A DNA stretch of 11,354 nt from JAEZJZ01 sp964450265 (GTDB lineage: Bacteria > Bacillota > UBA994 > UBA5500). The stretch's first letter is position 1; every line of letters starts with the position of its first letter. The stretch covers positions 1 to 11,354 of the forward strand of contig CAYVCY010000063.1 in NCBI GenBank assembly GCA_964450265.1, in the 5' to 3' direction. Position numbers and translations under genes: made by a program. The notes under the pieces are model-generated. The model was not told where the DNA came from and made no database searches. It was given only the letters and a program-made list of their open reading frames with translations. Below, piece after piece: positions 9,146-11,354 of the stretch.

Positions 9146-10612
9146 CTAGCGGCTGTAATTTGGCGACTCCTTGGTGATAGTCACATCATGGGGATGACTC
9201 TCCTGCAAACCGGCAGCCGTAACGCGCACGAAGCGCGTTTGCTGCAAGGCAGGGATGTCTTTAGCTCCACAGTAGCCCATGCCAGAGCGCAGCCCGCCAA
9301 TCAGCTGATAGATCATATCCGAGAGGGCCCCGCGGTAGGGCACGCGACCTTCAATGCCCTCTGGAACCAGCTTGCGGGTGTTCTCTTGGAAGTAACGATC
9401 CCGACTTCCCCGCTCCATCGCACCCAGAGATCCCATACCGCGGTATACCTTATAGGTGCGCCCCTGATAGATTTCCTTTTCCCCTGGACTCTCTTCCGTA
9501 CCCGCCAACAGGTTGCCAAGCATTACCACGTTGGCACCGGTTCCGATTGCTTTGGCGATGTCACCGGAGTACTTGATTCCTCCATCGGCAATCACCGGCA
9601 CGCCGTAAGGGGCAGCCGCGCTAGAGCATTCAAAGATGGCTGTGATCTGAGGCACTCCGATGCCTGCCACCACTCGAGTGGTGCAGATAGATCCAGGACC
9701 GATGCCCACTTTCACCGCATCAGCACCAGCCTCAATCAACGCCACCGTTGCCTCAGCGGTAGCCACGTTCCCAGCGATAATGTCCACCCCAGGATATCGC
9801 TGGCGCAATGTACGCACCTGGTCTTGTACCCCGATATGGTGACCGTGGGCGGTGTCCACCACCAATACGTCTACGCCTGCGCGCACTAGCGCTTCTGCCC
9901 GCTCCAAGGAATCTGAACCGACGCTGATCGCAGCGCCCACTTGCAGTCGCCCCTTGGAATCCTTGGTCGAATTCGGGAACTGACGGGTTTTCTCAATGTC
10001 CTTGATGGTAATCAGTCCCTTGAGCATGAAGTGATCGTCAACCAAGGGCAGCTTTTCGATCCGGTGTGCTCCCAATATTGTCTTGGCTTCCTCCAAGGTG
10101 GTGCCTACCGGTGCGGTGACTAAGTTGTCCTTGGTCATCGCTTCATATAGCGGACGGCCCAGGTTTTCTTCAAAGCGGATATCGCGGTTAGTAATAATAC
10201 CGATCAGCTTGCCGTTCTCGGTGATCGGTACGCCAGAAATATGATAGCGGTCCATCAGCTTGACAGCATCCTGCACGGTGTGGTCCTTGCTGAGGAAAAT
10301 GGGGTCAGTGATCACCCCGTGCTCAGAGCGCTTTACCCGATCGACTTCTGATGCCTGGCTCTCCACAGACATATTCTTATGAATAACTCCTAAGCCGCCC
10401 TCCCGGGCGATGGCAATTGCCATCCTAGCCTCGGTTACCGTATCCATGCCCGCACTGAGAATAGGTATATGCAGCCTGATCTTCTTTGTCAGTTGGGTAG
10501 CGGTGCTCACGTTAGCTGGCAGGACTTCAGAATAGGCCGGCACCAACAAAACGTCGTCGAAGGTCAGTCCCTCTTGGCCAAACTTCTCCTGAAAGCTCGC
10601 TTCTATCGCCAT
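9146..10612 (-). CDS. guaB: inosine-5'-monophosphate dehydrogenase
   Basis: GuaB oxidises IMP to XMP with NAD+, the committed step of guanine nucleotide synthesis in the cytosol. The 488-aa length is typical of bacterial enzymes. Seen in order: N-terminal barrel strand with LTFDDVLLVPA (16-26), two CBS domains (about 98-150 and 157-210) that bind regulatory nucleotides, active-site loop GIGPGSICTTRVVAG (303-317) with catalytic Cys310, phosphate-binding IADGGIKYSGD (341-351), flap YRGMGSLGAM (390-399), the Arg406-Tyr407 pair that activates water in this family, EGRVPYRG (421-428), and the characteristic C-terminus HDVTITKESPNYS. The ATG at 10612 is preceded by GGGGAG at 11 bases, which is rather far, but the next candidate is out of frame. 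It stands alone behind its own promoter, just after an rRNA operon. No intrinsic terminator is visible before the EF-G-like gene, so read-through is possible. Confidence 0.98.
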   Translation of the reverse strand: MAIEASFQEKFGQEGLTFDDVLLVPAYSEVLPANVSTATQLTKKIRLHIPILSAGMDTVTEARMAIAIAREGGLGVIHKNMSVESQASEVDRVKRSEHGVITDPIFLSKDHTVQDAVKLMDRYHISGVPITENGKLIGIITNRDIRFEENLGRPLYEAMTKDNLVTAPVGTTLEEAKTILGAHRIEKLPLVDDHFMLKGLITIKDIEKTRQFPNSTKDSKGRLQVGAAISVGSDSLERAEALVRAGVDVLVVDTAHGHHIGVQDQVRTLRQRYPGVDIIAGNVATAEATVALIEAGADAVKVGIGPGSICTTRVVAGIGVPQITAIFECSSAAAPYGVPVIADGGIKYSGDIAKAIGTGANVVMLGNLLAGTEESPGEKEIYQGRTYKVYRGMGSLGAMERGSRDRYFQENTRKLVPEGIEGRVPYRGALSDMIYQLIGGLRSGMGYCGAKDIPALQQTRFVRVTAAGLQESHPHDVTITKESPNYSR

Positions 10613-10657
10613 GACCCCATCAACTCCCCTTCTTAAATGGCCGGAAAATTATGTTCT

Positions 10658-10686
10658 ATAATAACATAACCAGTTGGCTTGTACAA
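10658..10686 (-). promoter_or_regulatory. sigma-A-type promoter of guaB
   Basis: On the minus strand TTGTAC (10686-10681) and TATTAT (10663-10658) are separated by exactly 17 bases. The predicted start near 10651 gives a leader of about 40 bases. A 7-bp inverted repeat TTATGTT-N7-AACATAA (10649-10669) covers the -10 region and the start site, where a regulator could bind. Confidence 0.7.
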
Positions 10687-10725
10687 ATCTTTCCGGTATC
10701 GGAATTCACGGCAGTGCGTTGCGTT

Positions 10726-10850
10726 GGGACACTGACCGGTAGGGCGAGGTGGAGGGACTGGCCCTTAATTTGCTGCTGCCGCGAGACGGTGCCCTTGCCG
10801 CGAGACGGTGGGGACAGGCCCTCTGTCTCACCGCAAGGACAGTCCCGCCC
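10726..10850. repeat. cluster of GGGAC / GTCCC motifs and a 15-base direct repeat
   Basis: This 125-base stretch between the guaB promoter and the rRNA terminator contains GGGACACTGA (from 10726), GGGACTGGCCC (10754-10764), GGGACAGGCCC (10811-10821) and GGACAGTCCCGCCC (10837-10850), plus an exact direct repeat TGCCGCGAGACGGTG at 10777-10791 and 10796-10810. GGGACTGGCCC recurs exactly at 1346-1356 in the clpC-radA gap. No gene is evident here. This looks like dispersed repeat debris rather than coding sequence. Confidence 0.65.
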
Positions 10851-10863
10851 GACTCACTGCTAA

Positions 10864-10894
10864 GCAAAAAGCCGCTTCGTGTAAACGAAGCGGC
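10864..10894 (-). terminator. intrinsic terminator of the rRNA-tRNA operon
   Basis: A perfect 10-bp stem (10871-10880 with 10885-10894) with a 4-base loop is followed on the minus strand by TTTTTGCTTAG. It begins 8 bases after the CCA end of tRNA-Asn and closes the 23S-5S-tRNA transcript. Confidence 0.9.
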
Positions 10895-10902
10895 CGATAA
10901 AC

Positions 10903-10977
10903 TGGCTCCTCAGGTAAGATTCGAACTTACAACCTACCGGTTAACAGCCGGTTGCTCTGCCGTTGAGCTACTGAGGA
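10903..10977 (-). tRNA. tRNA-Asn (GTT)
   Basis: A 75-base cloverleaf reads on the minus strand from 10977. The acceptor stem TCCTCAG pairs with CTGAGGA, followed by discriminator G and an encoded CCA. The anticodon arm ACCGG-CTGTTAA-CCGGT presents GTT at 10945-10943, decoding AAY codons as asparagine. The T-arm contains the standard GTTCGAATC. It lies 34 bases after 5S rRNA and before the operon terminator, so it is processed from the rRNA precursor. Confidence 0.97.
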
Positions 10978-11011
10978 ATAGGAGTGGGACCAGGGCCCCA
11001 TTCCATAAGAG

Positions 11012-11126
<115 letters not shown>

Positions 11127-11132
11127 AGTCTA

Positions 11133-11160
11133 GAGGTTGGAGGTTAGAAGTTGGAAGTTG
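11133..11160. repeat. four tandem heptamers GARGTTR in the 23S-5S spacer
   Basis: On the plus strand the heptamers GAGGTTG, GAGGTTA, GAAGTTG and GAAGTTG follow each other directly, beside the 5' end of 5S rRNA. Simple arrays of this kind vary in copy number by slippage. Confidence 0.75.
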
Positions 11161-11166
11161 GACCAT

Positions 11167-11221
11167 GTCATCCTGAGCGCAGCGAAGGATCTAGACTCTT
11201 CCCTATCGTTCAAAATGATCT
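11167..11221. repeat. imperfect palindromic repeat element in the 23S-5S spacer
   Basis: The left arm GTCATCCTGAGCGCAGCG (from 11167) and the degenerate right arm TCGTTCAAAATGATC (11207-11221) form an imperfect inverted repeat around a centre containing GAAGGATCTAGACTC. Sequences close to GTCATCCTGAGCGAAGCGAAG are known to me as dispersed intergenic repeats in several bacterial phyla, so this is probably one copy of a small non-coding mobile or REP-like element. It would be transcribed within the rRNA precursor. Confidence 0.6.
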
Positions 11222-11325
11222 CGACTCCTCTCTAACCAACACCTTCAAAACTGCACAGTAAGTCATCTTGCCATTAGGCAAGTTGACCTATATCATCGAA
11301 TTGTTTTCCCTGTGATGTGAATTAA

Positions 11326-11354
11326 ATCAAGCCCTCGACCTATTAGTACCGGTC
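11326..11354 (-). rRNA. rrl: 3' end of 23S ribosomal RNA, cut by window edge
   Basis: The minus strand begins GACCGGTACTAATAGGTCGA and continues GGGCTTGA, the conserved 3' terminus of bacterial 23S rRNA. The exact end near 11326 is inferred from family convention. Between it and 5S rRNA lie about 200 bases of spacer with repeats and no coding sequence. Confidence 0.88.

Noticed and set aside
9188..9889. 233-aa open frame on the plus strand
   Set aside because: It is antisense to guaB, including the catalytic loop. The frame stays open because of the GC-rich codon pattern of the real gene.

Overview
The window reads as a piece of chromosome from a moderately GC-rich Gram-positive bacterium of the Firmicutes (Bacillota). 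The main clue is the gene order ctsR-mcsA-mcsB-clpC-radA, a hallmark of that phylum. Strong AGGAGG-type ribosome binding sites and textbook CtsR operators agree with this. I cannot place the genus from sequence alone. Almost everything is read from the minus strand, so the biological order runs from high to low coordinates.

Right end (about 10860-11354): the tail of a ribosomal RNA operon, with the last bases of 23S rRNA, a spacer carrying small repeats, 5S rRNA, tRNA-Asn(GTT) with an encoded CCA, and a clear intrinsic terminator. A short zone of GGGAC-type repeats follows, then a sigma-A-type promoter and guaB (IMP dehydrogenase, 488 aa).

Middle (6620-9145): a 395-base leader containing about 2.5 tandem copies of a 67-68 base hairpin-forming repeat, then a gene for an EF-G-like translational GTPase (about 690 aa, TTG start) that ends in a strong intrinsic terminator. 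On the opposite strand, one small hypothetical gene (84 aa) reads towards that terminator. Its stop codon lies inside the terminator hairpin.

Left (1-6300): the class III heat-shock operon. It has a promoter with a CtsR box at the start site and a second, perfect CtsR box about 130 bases further upstream. The genes are ctsR (repressor), mcsA (zinc-binding activator), mcsB (protein-arginine kinase), clpC (Hsp100 unfoldase) and radA (DNA repair ATPase, running off the left edge). CtsR represses the operon, McsA and McsB inactivate CtsR and tag proteins with phosphoarginine, and ClpC with ClpP (not in the window) degrades the tagged proteins. radA follows a 172-base gap and has its own extended -10 promoter candidate.

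The gene content is conserved core machinery and I see no novel multi-gene system. The points worth a second look are non-coding or small: the hairpin repeat array ahead of the EF-G-like gene, the second CtsR box facing the small divergent gene, and dispersed repeats in the rRNA spacer and intergenic regions.
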